The notes: generated by a model not told the origin, from the letters alone. 60,684 nucleotides of DNA from Sphingobacteriia bacterium (GCA_011390575.1 JAABSE010000012.1:1-60684); one strand, 5' to 3'. Numbered from the stretch's first letter, positions 27,172-36,486 are shown. Numbers and translations: made by a program.

Positions 27172-27204
27172 CTGAGCGGAGCTCAGTCCCGCGACCGGAG
27201 GGAC
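27172..27204. repeat. Two abutting hairpins in the intergenic gap
   Basis: CTGAGC-GGA-GCTCAG (27172-27186) directly followed by GTCCC-9 bases-GGGAC (27186-27204). The block is GC-rich inside an AT-rich gap between convergent genes. It lacks a T-tract, so it is not a standard terminator; it could be a REP-like element or an mRNA 3' stabiliser. Confidence 0.5.
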
Positions 27205-27278
27205 GCGTAATTGAGGCTAAGGATAAGGATGAGATTGAGCGTTGCTCTTACTAAGTATTTAAATGACCTTATACGGCT

Positions 27279-28568
27279 TTACCAGCTGGTGGTATAACTT
27301 TGATTAAACATCCGGTATGATTTGAGCTCACCGGTTTGGTCAGATTTAAAGTGTATCCTGCCCGACATCAGGTTAACATTTCTCCCCTGTGTGGATACAA
27401 TTTCTGCCTGTATGGGCTCATTTATTTCCAGTTTGAGGGTATGATTCCCTTTTCCGGCAAAGCTTTGTCCGATATTACTGATGATAACCGGAGCATGGCC
27501 GGGCCATTCCAGCTCAAGTCTGTCGATGGTGAAGGGTGCATCGTATCTTGAAACAATAGTAATGCTCACCGAGGATTTGTCAATTACTTCTTCGTCGCGG
27601 GAAACGGCAGTAAAGTGAATCGGTTCATTAACAAATACAGAAGCTTTGTCCACAGTAACATCAAAATAAAACCGTTTCTGAACATTGTTGTTGCCAAAAC
27701 GATACCTTACCAGCAGATGATTTTCGGGATCTTCATAACAATTATGGTAATCATATTTTACTATTATGCTGTTGTCCTGGCTGGAGGTACCGGTAACACG
27801 TGCACAGTCGGAGGTAATCTGCGGGCGTTGTGCGGTAGTAACATATCGATTTCCAAAACGAACAGCATATTTTAATTCACCTGGTCTGCTATCCAGCTCT
27901 ACCAGTTCAATGGTTTTATAAAGGTTTCTGTAGCGGGTTATCCCCAGCCTTGCTTTATCTTTGCGCGCATCCACAAAATAATCGGCCAGAATGTGCAATT
28001 CTCCGATATTTTTTTCGATATCCTCAATAGATGTAATTGCATCAACACTGCCAAGAATGTCATCCAGCTGTTCGGTAAGTTCGCGATCGCGCATGCGAAA
28101 ATCCATTACGAGCTTTTGCAACTCAATATTGGGAAAAGGGTACTTGATATGGTAGTGATAGATTTCAGCTTTTGTGTTGCGGTCTTGTAGTTTCTCCCAA
28201 TAAAATTCGTCTACTTTTGCCAGGGTAATCCCCTGCAGATAGGGTACGGGCCCTGAAGCGCTGGTAATGTTGGTTGCGAAACGCTCAAGATATACAGAGA
28301 TATTGTTATTAAAATTGGCTTCTTCAGTACTCAATTCAGAAGTAGCTCTTACATTCTGAGCAACCGCATTTACAATATTTTCCCGCACCATGTTAAGGGC
28401 ATTTCTCTGGGCATCCTGAACAGAAGCCCCTGTACCTACAGCAATGATATAGTCTTTTTCCAGACCATTAACCCAGTCAGGTTTTCTTCCACTTTTGTCT
28501 ACTACCCTGTTCTGAGACATGCAGGCAAAAAAGGGAAGTAAAAAAAAGACAAGTATAAGCTTCTTCAT
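27279..28568 (-). CDS. LPP20-type lipoprotein, last gene of a six-gene envelope module
   Basis: 429 residues. Lipobox ending at Cys16 (LPFFAC). Residues 30-130 resemble the LPP20/FlgT-like domain: DWVNGLEKDYIIAVGTGAS followed by an amphipathic helix QDAQRNALNMVRENIVNAV. The C-terminal half (about 230-429) is beta-rich with no recognised family and may be two immunoglobulin-like folds (VDKASVFVNEPIHFTAV..., APFTIDRLELEWPGHAPVI...). Probably an outer-membrane-anchored periplasmic lipoprotein. Separated from its upstream neighbour by 156 bases, the largest gap in the module. Confidence 0.75.
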   Translation of the reverse strand: MKKLILVFFLLPFFACMSQNRVVDKSGRKPDWVNGLEKDYIIAVGTGASVQDAQRNALNMVRENIVNAVAQNVRATSELSTEEANFNNNISVYLERFATNITSASGPVPYLQGITLAKVDEFYWEKLQDRNTKAEIYHYHIKYPFPNIELQKLVMDFRMRDRELTEQLDDILGSVDAITSIEDIEKNIGELHILADYFVDARKDKARLGITRYRNLYKTIELVELDSRPGELKYAVRFGNRYVTTAQRPQITSDCARVTGTSSQDNSIIVKYDYHNCYEDPENHLLVRYRFGNNNVQKRFYFDVTVDKASVFVNEPIHFTAVSRDEEVIDKSSVSITIVSRYDAPFTIDRLELEWPGHAPVIISNIGQSFAGKGNHTLKLEINEPIQAEIVSTQGRNVNLMSGRIHFKSDQTGELKSYRMFNQSYTTSW

Positions 28569-28724
28569 GGTGTTTTACTTTAATGGTGGGTAATAGTCCG
28601 GAAATCATCTTTGCACAATGACTTCAACAAAAATGATTTCCGGATCTCAGTTGGGAATCAAACCGGATTGAATAACCATACACCAGATCTGATTCATAAA
28701 AGAAAATGGGCTCCTTCGAAAAAC

Positions 28725-29312
28725 TTAGGGACGTTCGTTAGAGAGTTTTTCCATTTCCTCGTTAAAAATGCTCTCGAATTTCATCTTGTCATAATCCAGG
28801 CGTAATCTTTCGTCTCTGTTGATGCGGCTTGAAACATTGTTGAGCAATTCATCCTTGCTAACCTCTACAGCAGTATAAACGGAATATTTTCCTTCTTTTT
28901 CGAAAGTTTGGTTGCAAACTACAGCAACATTGTTGAGCATCTGGTTTACTACCGAGCGGGTAAGGTCTTCAAATTTCTCGTTGAATTCGTTGGCATCGCC
29001 CACGGTAATATCCTGAGAGTACCGGTCGGTCACAGATTTAATGGTTCTGTTAATGCTGGCTGCCAGCGTTGCATTAGCATCCAGATTGGCTTTTCTTCTT
29101 GCCGAAGCCAGATTGGTTCCTTCGCCCATTCCGGTACCCCTGAAGTGGGTAAGGTCAGTATGATAATCATTATCGGAGCAGGGAGTAATAACCTCAGTAC
29201 CCAAAGCACTGTAGTCTGTTGCTTTTTCTTTGCTTTTACAACCGTTGAACAACAATGCGGTGACCATTACAGCCATTACAAACACGAATCTGGTAAGTCC
29301 TGTTTTTTTCAT
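28725..29312 (-). CDS. LPP20-family lipoprotein
   Basis: 195 residues; signal peptide with lipobox ending at Cys25 (LLFNGC). The mature part is essentially one LPP20-like domain: FRGTGMGEGTNLASARRKAN, DANATLAASINRTIKSVTDRY, and VAVVCNQTFEKEGKYSVYTAVEVSKDELL. Such domains occur in Helicobacter Lpp20 and FlgT-like proteins and bind other envelope partners; no enzyme activity is known. It is in the middle of a co-directional envelope module. Confidence 0.8.
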   Translation of the reverse strand: MKKTGLTRFVFVMAVMVTALLFNGCKSKEKATDYSALGTEVITPCSDNDYHTDLTHFRGTGMGEGTNLASARRKANLDANATLAASINRTIKSVTDRYSQDITVGDANEFNEKFEDLTRSVVNQMLNNVAVVCNQTFEKEGKYSVYTAVEVSKDELLNNVSSRINRDERLRLDYDKMKFESIFNEEMEKLSNERP

Positions 29313-29360
29313 AATAGAGTTTTTTAAAGTGAATAATTATGGTGATTAAAAGTAAATAGT

Positions 29361-30323
29361 TTAATTATTATAAAGCCAGCTCCAGTCAAAGTATTTGGCT
29401 GCTCCCCAGTAAGCCCAGGAACGGGCCACATCTCTGCCGGCCTCAATTTTTAAGCGTTGCAATGAAATTTCATCGTCATATTTTTTCATTTTGAAATCCC
29501 AGGAACTGGCGCCTTCCTCCTCAACGGCATGGGTAACAGTAGCCACAAGATCCTGTGCCTGCTCATAACAATCCATATCAGGAGTAATCATGGAAAGGTT
29601 CTCAGAAACCTTATCCAGCTCTTTGGCTGCCCAGGCAGCCCTGGCACCCGAAAGATATTCCTGGCATTTTTGATTGGCATATTCGGTATATATATCAGCA
29701 GTAAGATCCATGCTTAAATGAAAACATTCGCGACTAACATCAGGAACTGACATCAGCAAAAACAATGCCTCTTCATATTGTTGCTGAGCAGCAAGAGCCT
29801 GTGCTCCGGAAATAATAACATCGCACTGAGAATTGTAATACTCAACAATTTTGGTTTTACCGGCTTCAACAAATCCTCTGAATTGCCCCTGCCTGGGGTT
29901 TAAATTGCGCAATGCCTGCGAGTAAGCGGCATCCTCTGTTCTACCCACACCCCGCAACTGCATGCTTGTCTGGCTAAAAATATTCTGACTTACTGCATCT
30001 ACAATGTACAGACTCAGTTCAATAGTCATGGACATCTGTGGAGGGGCGGTAGGAGTTACATCCTGGGTAATAATAGCAATCACAGGAACCATGGCAAATT
30101 GCGCTCTGTCCTCTATGGCTCCAAGCCCATTCTGGGTTGCAATCTGCATCATTTTGTTCTGAAGCATTCTTTGGGCCCCTGCAGGCAAACCAGCCTCATC
30201 AGGTACTATGGCCGCAATAGCCAGGCGTCCTAAATCATCGGTTCTACCCAGGTTGCTTTGACCATAAAGCCAACCGCTGCTTACCATAAGCAGCAACAAA
30301 AATAATCCGATTACATTCTTCAT
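29361..30323 (-). CDS. Exported LpoB/CsgG-like periplasmic protein
   Basis: About 320 residues with a signal peptide (MKNVIGLFLLLLMVSSGWLYGQ). Residues 25-160 have the layout of CsgG/LpoB-type domains: IAAIVPDEAGLPAGAQRMLQ then a helix and IEDRAQFAMVPVIAIIT. A G-x-G motif follows (LRGVGRTEDAAYSQALRNLN), then a helical repeat region with paired cysteines (QCDVIISGAQ, ECFHLSMD, NQKCQEYL, DCYEQAQ) that looks TPR-like. An ATG 18 bases upstream is an alternative start; the chosen one gives a cleaner signal peptide. Family membership is a resemblance only. Confidence 0.6.
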   Translation of the reverse strand: MKNVIGLFLLLLMVSSGWLYGQSNLGRTDDLGRLAIAAIVPDEAGLPAGAQRMLQNKMMQIATQNGLGAIEDRAQFAMVPVIAIITQDVTPTAPPQMSMTIELSLYIVDAVSQNIFSQTSMQLRGVGRTEDAAYSQALRNLNPRQGQFRGFVEAGKTKIVEYYNSQCDVIISGAQALAAQQQYEEALFLLMSVPDVSRECFHLSMDLTADIYTEYANQKCQEYLSGARAAWAAKELDKVSENLSMITPDMDCYEQAQDLVATVTHAVEEEGASSWDFKMKKYDDEISLQRLKIEAGRDVARSWAYWGAAKYFDWSWLYNN

Positions 30324-30353
30324 AATCTGTTTTTTTAGCATTAAAAATCCTTT

Positions 30354-31325
30354 CTATCTTTCTCCCACTATCAACCAGGCTTCACCCAGTCCCCGCATGT
30401 AAATCCTTGAATCCAGCTCCAGATTCTGGTTCAAATGTCTCCTGAGATCACTTACAAAACTTCGGGTATCAACAGCTCTTTCTCTTCCCCGGCTGTCAAC
30501 CTTCATCATGGGTATACGAACCTGCTCAAGCCTCATCATATTATGCGTAGCGTCAGACAGGGTAAATCGTCCCTCTACTGTATTGTCAAAAAACCAGTCT
30601 TCGATATGTTCGAGCAGTTCTTTCTCTTCTCCATTGTAGGTAAAGTAGGTTTCCAAATCACCGTCATACCAGTCATCCCAAACACGTACCTGCACGCTAA
30701 CAATACGGCCGCGATCAAACATATCTTCAAAATGCCTCATCAAACCGGCATTGAAGCCATCCATGTGGCTCAATACGGCCTCTTCGAGCAATAATTCAGG
30801 AGTAGCAGCAGAAGAAGGAGCGCCCGAGCCGGCAGCTCCGGCTACCTGCATGGAGGTATATGCATCAAGCCCCCTGAGATTGAATGTAATATACTTATGG
30901 GGGCCCTGTCTTTTGATATCAAAACTAAGGTCGAGAATAATATCTGCCCGGGCAGTTCGTTTGAGGGCGTCGATGGGGCTTTCTGCCATCTCAGCTCCGG
31001 AAGAACGGGAGGTTAACATACTGGCTTCTGCGGCTTCTCTTTCCAGGTTACGCATTTCCATTTCCAGGTCTTTAAGGGGAAATCCACGGTCGGCCATAAT
31101 TTCTCCCATTTTAGTAATAACCATGCGTAAATCAGGATCATTTTGCATGGCGGCAACATAATCGGGCAAGGTTTGTGTACGCCCCATGGTTTCAAATTCC
31201 ATTTTATACCCCCTGCTGATACAGTATTGATCGCTGGGCACTACCATAATAGTAGGTCTGCGTGCCTGACTGAATGCACTGGAGGCTAACAAAGCAATAA
31301 AAAAAGTAATTAAAAGATTTTTCAT
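30354..31325 (-). CDS. Exported protein of the module (DUF6175-like)
   Basis: 323 residues. Signal peptide (MKNLLITFFIALLASSAFSQ), then RPTIMVVPSDQYCISRGY, a region TARADIILDLSFDIKRQGPHKYITFNLRGLDAYTSMQ, and a basic C-terminus (DLRRHLNQNLELDSRIYMRGLGEAW). From memory this pattern resembles a Bacteroidota family of unknown function (DUF6175); I could not check. The fold hint (short strand VVP followed by D, then helix) again recalls CsgG/LpoB-like proteins. The start at 31325 is ATG; an extra two codons upstream would need TTG. Confidence 0.6.
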   Translation of the reverse strand: MKNLLITFFIALLASSAFSQARRPTIMVVPSDQYCISRGYKMEFETMGRTQTLPDYVAAMQNDPDLRMVITKMGEIMADRGFPLKDLEMEMRNLEREAAEASMLTSRSSGAEMAESPIDALKRTARADIILDLSFDIKRQGPHKYITFNLRGLDAYTSMQVAGAAGSGAPSSAATPELLLEEAVLSHMDGFNAGLMRHFEDMFDRGRIVSVQVRVWDDWYDGDLETYFTYNGEEKELLEHIEDWFFDNTVEGRFTLSDATHNMMRLEQVRIPMMKVDSRGRERAVDTRSFVSDLRRHLNQNLELDSRIYMRGLGEAWLIVGER

Positions 31326-31370
31326 AAACAAGCTTTTTAAATATTACAGAATTACATTGTAGTTCAGAAA

Positions 31371-31907
31371 TCAGAAACCTGAATCCAGCCGTCGGGCAAT
31401 CCCATCTGCTTCAAGTTGCCGGCGAAGATTGTCGTACATCACCTGAACATAAATCGCTACTTTATACTGACGCGGTTTGCTCATACGCAGGCGGTCCTGC
31501 CCACTGGGCATACCGTCGGTGGTAAGATTAATAAACTGAAGATACTTACCATCGGGGGCAAAGAATTCCTCAAAATAATCAGCATGTTTCTCCCCTGCAT
31601 TGGGGTCGCTGAGTATAGCAGGAGTGGCTGCTGCACCATGCCCACCGGGAATACCTCTGAAAATCACGGATGCTACGGCATTCATTTTTGCCTCAATCAC
31701 AGCATCTTCTACCCTTTTGCCATAGCCCCATACTTTCATGGTTTTGGTACCATCCTGTCCAACACCGGTTGTCTCTACTTCATAGTTGTAGTTACTCGTA
31801 TAATGGGCTTTCCTGTCTCTGCGGGAATGTCTGGTTTGAGAAAACACGCTTTCAGACCATACAAACAAAAATAAGAATGCCATCACTAAATACCTTGTAT
31901 TTTTCAT
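31371..31907 (-). CDS. Small exported LPP20-like protein of the module
   Basis: 178 residues. Signal peptide (1-24, ending SVFSQ), a basic segment (TRHSRRDRKAHY), then VETTGVGQDGTKTMKVWGYGKRVEDAVIEAKMNAVASVIF, the same G-x-G then A-rich helix layout as the two lipoproteins downstream. The C-terminus is VAIYVQVMYDNLRRQLEADG. There is no lipobox, so it is probably soluble in the periplasm. Confidence 0.62.
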   Translation of the reverse strand: MKNTRYLVMAFLFLFVWSESVFSQTRHSRRDRKAHYTSNYNYEVETTGVGQDGTKTMKVWGYGKRVEDAVIEAKMNAVASVIFRGIPGGHGAAATPAILSDPNAGEKHADYFEEFFAPDGKYLQFINLTTDGMPSGQDRLRMSKPRQYKVAIYVQVMYDNLRRQLEADGIARRLDSGF

Positions 31908-31983
31908 AACATAAATTTTTGAGGTTTATTAATGCTTTTGGATTCGCATAAGAATAATTAATTAAAACCAACCTTATATTCTG

Positions 31984-33621
31984 CTAAAACATGATTTTAA
32001 CACCAGCCAGCACCGAAGCACCAGAGCGCCCTTCGAACAATTCATCCCAATTGCCATAAAGTTCTTCATTCTGATCTTCGGCTTCGGTAACAAAGCTATA
32101 AGAACCAGCCCCCACAACCAACTGAAAATTGTGCGCTACATTCAATGCCAGGTTGGCTCCCACTTTAAAATAATAGGCTGTAAGCTCCAACTCTTCAGTG
32201 TGAGTATCGCTGGATGCATTTTCTAATCCAACACCCAGATAAGGCCTGAATTCGGTATTGCGTGTAAGATGAAAGCCTTTGGCAATCCCACCCCCAAAAC
32301 GCAGAAAAGTAAAAAACTCATCATCAAGGCCGTCATACAGAGGCACACCGTAATCCCCACCATCAACTCCTCCTTCCACATATACAAAAAGAGCTTTCAC
32401 GCCTGTCACCCTGCCTGTTCTTAAGTCTAAACGGGCATATCCACCGCCAATTTCACCGAAGGCACCTCCCAGCAGAATTTCCATGCCGAGGTCATTTTTT
32501 TGCAACAGGGTATATCCTTCCCGCAAACGTCTGCCAGAGACCTGGTAGAATTTTGATGTCCCCATATCACCCCAGGCTTCGTGGCGGTTATCATGAATAT
32601 CAGACCGGGCACCCGCTCTGATAACTCCCCTTCTCACTGCCCTAACAGAATTGGTGCGCTGATTATACACATGCTCATATACAAAAAACCTAATGTCTGT
32701 CCGTAATCCTTCTTTCAACCCTATTTTGGCCCTCAGAGGCCTTCTTCCGTAAAGATGTGTCACTACCTTAAATTCATCAACCTCACGTTCCAGATTGTAA
32801 ATCGTCTCCTGGAGGGATTTATCAAGCAGTTCAACCAATAATTCTTCCTGAGACTTTGTCCCAAACCGACGGGTTTGAGTGCTGTTGATACTTACCGACA
32901 CGCTGGTTACAAAATTCAATGGAATATCAAGCTCCATGAAAGCAGCTCGTTTTCGTTCTTTTTCCTTTGGACTATCATCATCATATATCCAGGTCTCATA
33001 AAAAGCATGCCGTACTTCATCGTCAAAATCAATACGATACAGGTATCCTTTAACATCAGCTTTCCATCCTTTGAGTTCCTCGTTTTTGGGAATATCCATA
33101 GAAAGGATATCACTCAGATTGAGAATCAACACAAAACTTTTATTGACCAGTTTATTTCCTAAATCCTGCAATGCAGCTTCTCCCCTTGTGGTAGATGAAG
33201 CCACAACAAAATCGGCATCAGTGGCAGCAAAACGTCCTCTGTGATGAACCAGTTCCATATCCATTGAACCATCCTCCTGCCTGTTGTACCATTTGGCAAT
33301 TACTTTACGGGCGATATCTTCACGGATAAGTTCATTGCGGAAAGTCTCTGCTACTTCTGAAGTTTGTTCTGACTCCACCCGAAGGCCACGTCTTAGAAAC
33401 AAGGTTTCAAGATTGTGGTTGTCAAACTTATCCGAAAACTGCATTTCCGGGATTTTTTCCTTTACCGCAGCCCAGTTTTTTTCACCGGCATTATCAACAA
33501 ATATAACAGTCAGGGAATTTCTGTAATAGGAATCCGGAAGGGCCCCCGGCCCGGAAGACTGCTGTGCAGGCACTAAAAAAGACAAAAAACACAAAAAGAG
33601 TGTAGCGTAAGTTTTGGTCAT
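31984..33621 (-). CDS. Exported two-domain protein with outer membrane barrel, first gene of the module
   Basis: 545 residues. Signal peptide (1-19), periplasmic region (about 25-340) with NSLTVIFVDNAGEKNW, DADFVVASSTTRGEAALQDLG and a long segment RRFGTKSQEELLVELLDKSLQETI, then a Gly/Tyr-rich C-terminal third (about 380-545) with strands such as GFHLTRNTEFRPYLGVGLENA and a terminal SVLAGVKIMF ending in Phe, as in outer membrane barrels. It is likely the outer membrane anchor or channel of the six-gene module. No family recognised. Confidence 0.65.
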   Translation of the reverse strand: MTKTYATLFLCFLSFLVPAQQSSGPGALPDSYYRNSLTVIFVDNAGEKNWAAVKEKIPEMQFSDKFDNHNLETLFLRRGLRVESEQTSEVAETFRNELIREDIARKVIAKWYNRQEDGSMDMELVHHRGRFAATDADFVVASSTTRGEAALQDLGNKLVNKSFVLILNLSDILSMDIPKNEELKGWKADVKGYLYRIDFDDEVRHAFYETWIYDDDSPKEKERKRAAFMELDIPLNFVTSVSVSINSTQTRRFGTKSQEELLVELLDKSLQETIYNLEREVDEFKVVTHLYGRRPLRAKIGLKEGLRTDIRFFVYEHVYNQRTNSVRAVRRGVIRAGARSDIHDNRHEAWGDMGTSKFYQVSGRRLREGYTLLQKNDLGMEILLGGAFGEIGGGYARLDLRTGRVTGVKALFVYVEGGVDGGDYGVPLYDGLDDEFFTFLRFGGGIAKGFHLTRNTEFRPYLGVGLENASSDTHTEELELTAYYFKVGANLALNVAHNFQLVVGAGSYSFVTEAEDQNEELYGNWDELFEGRSGASVLAGVKIMF

Positions 33622-33708
33622 AAAATGAGGTTTTTGGTAGTTGAATTAATAGCAATTATCCTGAGTTTGATCTTTTTGCTCTACAAATATGACATTTTCT
33701 TAGACTCA

Positions 33709-33736
33709 CAAATATATAAAAAAACGTTAACAGCAA
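33709..33736 (-). promoter_or_regulatory. Probable promoter of the six-gene envelope module
   Basis: On the minus strand TATATTTG (33716-33709), an exact TAnnTTTG match, lies 17 bases downstream of a TTG (33736-33734). The predicted transcript would carry an 80-base leader before the first gene at 33621. This supports the six genes being one unit. Confidence 0.5.
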
Positions 33737-34259
33737 CTCATTTTTTGTGGGTTTTCTTAATGATGGTTAATTATCTTGAAATTAAGTTCTATTAATCACA
33801 ATTACAAACTATTAAGACAAATCCATAATGACGGTCAATATTAAATTTTCATTTTGGCGAAGAGCAGTTAAAAAATCAGGTATCATTATTGCTTACCAAT
33901 GAGCAGATGTTTTATACAATTGAAGAAAAACCGCCACGAATAAAAAAATTGTTTTAAAATGATCTAAATTTGTTTAGCCGATTGATTTTACAAGATTTAA
34001 AGGCTTAAAAGTGTTGAGAACAATTTTAAATACAGAAGAATTTTCATAGCCGGAAGCCATCCTGATTTATGCATATTTTTTAGCATACAACTTGCATGAG
34101 CACTGAGCGCTCATAAAATATAATGAACCGAACGGAGTGAGCTCATGAGCTCACTGAAAAAGATTAATTTGCGAATAAAATATTTCATGCATATTCCATT
34201 TAACCAATTACTTAAATCAAATTTATCCGAATTAAATAACAACCCTAAAGAAAACCACC
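33737..34259. other. AT-rich intergenic region with palindromes
   Basis: About 520 bases between divergent genes, with no credible open frame. It holds two palindromic clusters near 34095-34155, described separately, and the repeated word ATGCATAT at about 34068 and 34188. Nothing else was recognised. Confidence 0.5.
34095..34155. repeat. Perfect 20-base palindrome with a related smaller palindrome upstream
   Basis: AGTGAGCTCATGAGCTCACT at 34136-34155 is a perfect palindrome. About 35 bases upstream TGAGCGCTCA repeats the same TGAGC half-site within ATGAGC...GCTCAT. The pair lies 105-165 bases before the ATG at 34260. Possible operator pair or hairpin element; the half-site also occurs in the hairpin at 27172. 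Confidence 0.6.
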
Positions 34260-34739
34260 ATGAAAAAACTTATAGTATTGTCAGTTCTGCTGTCATTAAG
34301 CTTTTCGTTTGAAGTATTTGCTCAGGATTCCAGAGCTTTGCGCGCCGCCAGAATGAGTTTTAAATCTGCAGAAAAAAATTTCAAAAACGAAAAATATGAA
34401 GAAGCTGCCCGGGAATACGAGATTGTAGTCAATACCATTCCTGCTGCCATCGATTCAAGAAGATACCTTGAGATGCGTCTGGAAAGTATTATCAAGCTGG
34501 TAGACATATATTTTTACCATCAGGTAAACCTCAGCAAGGCATGTGAGAATGTGCAAATGTATTCCGACAACATGAACAGGGTAAGAAATCAGGGAACCCT
34601 CAGAGCCTCAGCCTTATTGAAATATCAGAGAATTGAACAGGAATTTACCGCAGAGCATGCACCCAAATGCCGCTCTTATGAAGGAATTGACAGTGACATG
34701 GACAATTTTAAGCAAAAATTTGAGAAAGAGTTTGAGTAA
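34260..34739 (+). CDS. Small exported helical protein, function unknown
   Basis: 159 residues. Signal peptide (1-22, ending EVFAQ) and an all-helical mature part: ARMSFKSAEKNFKNEKYEEAAREYEIVV reads like a TPR helix pair, followed by ESIIKLVDIYFYHQVNLSKACENVQMYSDNM. Two cysteines (in SKACENV and PKCRSYE) could form a disulfide. Preceded by the palindrome cluster and by 67 bases of spacing to nadE. Likely periplasmic and protein-binding; no function known. Confidence 0.7.
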   Translation: MKKLIVLSVLLSLSFSFEVFAQDSRALRAARMSFKSAEKNFKNEKYEEAAREYEIVVNTIPAAIDSRRYLEMRLESIIKLVDIYFYHQVNLSKACENVQMYSDNMNRVRNQGTLRASALLKYQRIEQEFTAEHAPKCRSYEGIDSDMDNFKQKFEKEFE

Positions 34740-34806
34740 CCCTAAACTTAATTGCCCGCAACTTCAACCTATTACCAACACCTACAGATAAAATTAATAA
34801 CGCAAA

Positions 34807-36456
34807 ATGATAAAGATAGCCCTCGCACAACTCAATTATCACATAGGAAACTTCGAACAAAATACAGCCAAAATAATCGAAAATATAACAAAGGCAAAAC
34901 AACAGGGAGCAGACCTTGTAGTTTTTTCAGAGCTTTCTGTATGCGGCTATCCCTCAGGAGATTTTCTGGAGTTTTCAGATTATATCAACAAATGTGAAGA
35001 AGCACTGGAACACATCCTTCCCCATTGCGATACCGTTGCGGCCATAATCGGTGCACCCCATCGCAATTACTCAGGAAAAGGAAAACCTTTATTTAATGCC
35101 GCTTTTTTTATTGAGAACCAAAAGGTAAAACACATTTATCATAAAGGACTGCTTCCCAACTATGATATTTTTGATGAATACCGGTATTTTGAGCCTGCTA
35201 CCAGCTTCCGGATTACAGAATTTAAGGGGATGCGGCTCGCCATTAATATTTGCGAAGATTTATGGAATTTGCATGACAACCCTCTTTATACGGGCAACCC
35301 CATGGAAGAACTGGCTGCTCAGGGGGCAGAGCTAATCATCAACATCGCTGCTTCCCCTTTTTCCTGGGACCACCGGGGCCAAAGAGAATCTATGCTGACC
35401 CAGAATGCCAGAAAATACGGACTCCCCCTGTTCTATGTTAACCAGGTAGGAGCCCAGACCGAAGTAATATTTGACGGGGGCAGCATGGCCATCAACCCAA
35501 AGGGAGAAATAACCGGAGAGCTGAAATATTTTGAAGAAGATTTCCGTATCATGACCATTGATGATGTTATCAAACAGAAAGGGAGAACTCCGCGGGAAGG
35601 GGAAGATGCAAACAGGAAGATTGAGGTTATTTACCAGGCCCTGATTCTTGGTATTAAAGATTACTTTGGTAAGATAGGATTTAAGCAAGCCATCCTTGGG
35701 CTGTCGGGAGGTATCGACTCAGCAGTGACCATGGCACTTGCCGCAGATGCTCTCGGAGCGCAAAATGTACTGGGAGTGTTGATGCCCTCGGCTTACAGCT
35801 CTGACCATTCGGTGACCGATGCACAACAACTGGCAGAAAACCTGGGATGTCCCTCCTATAACATTCCAATAAAAAGCACTACAGATATTTTTGAAGCACA
35901 GTTGAAACCCTGGTTTGAAGGGCTACCTTTTAATGTAGCCGAAGAAAACATACAGGCCCGCACAAGAGCTGTTTACCTGATGGCCCTTTCCAATAAGTTT
36001 GGCCAGGTTTTGCTCAACACTTCCAACAAAAGCGAAGCAGCAGTTGGCTATGGAACGCTTTATGGTGATATGTGCGGAGGCCTATCGGTACTGGGAGATG
36101 TTTATAAAACAGACGTGTTCAGGCTGGCAAGATATATAAACAGGCACCAGGAAAGAATTCCTGTTAACAGCATTGCCAAGCCACCATCGGCCGAGTTACG
36201 CCCCGATCAGAAAGACTCAGATTCACTTCCCGAATATGACATTTTAGATCCCATCCTTTATAATTACATTGAATTACGCAAAAGCCCACGGGAAATATAT
36301 GAGTTGGGCTTTAACAAGGAGCTTGTGGATCGGGTTCTTAAAATGGTAAACTTTTGTGAATACAAACGATATCAGACCCCTCCGGTTTTAAGGGTTAGCC
36401 CTAAAGCTTTCGGAATGGGCCGAAAAATGCCCATTGTTGCCAGGTATCTTGGATAG
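34807..36456 (+). CDS. nadE: Glutamine-dependent NAD+ synthetase
   Basis: 549 residues, two domains. The N-terminal nitrilase-like glutaminase has the Glu-Lys-Cys triad: Glu42 (SELSVCGYP), Lys113 (YHKGLLPNYDIFDE) and Cys149 (INICEDLW). The C-terminal synthetase has the P-loop LGLSGGIDSAVT and the NTSNKSE motif. It amidates nicotinic acid adenine dinucleotide to NAD+ using glutamine. Full length. Confidence 0.97.
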   Translation: MIKIALAQLNYHIGNFEQNTAKIIENITKAKQQGADLVVFSELSVCGYPSGDFLEFSDYINKCEEALEHILPHCDTVAAIIGAPHRNYSGKGKPLFNAAFFIENQKVKHIYHKGLLPNYDIFDEYRYFEPATSFRITEFKGMRLAINICEDLWNLHDNPLYTGNPMEELAAQGAELIINIAASPFSWDHRGQRESMLTQNARKYGLPLFYVNQVGAQTEVIFDGGSMAINPKGEITGELKYFEEDFRIMTIDDVIKQKGRTPREGEDANRKIEVIYQALILGIKDYFGKIGFKQAILGLSGGIDSAVTMALAADALGAQNVLGVLMPSAYSSDHSVTDAQQLAENLGCPSYNIPIKSTTDIFEAQLKPWFEGLPFNVAEENIQARTRAVYLMALSNKFGQVLLNTSNKSEAAVGYGTLYGDMCGGLSVLGDVYKTDVFRLARYINRHQERIPVNSIAKPPSAELRPDQKDSDSLPEYDILDPILYNYIELRKSPREIYELGFNKELVDRVLKMVNFCEYKRYQTPPVLRVSPKAFGMGRKMPIVARYLG

Positions 36457-36486
36457 AACATATATACTACGAAAAAATCAGGGTAA

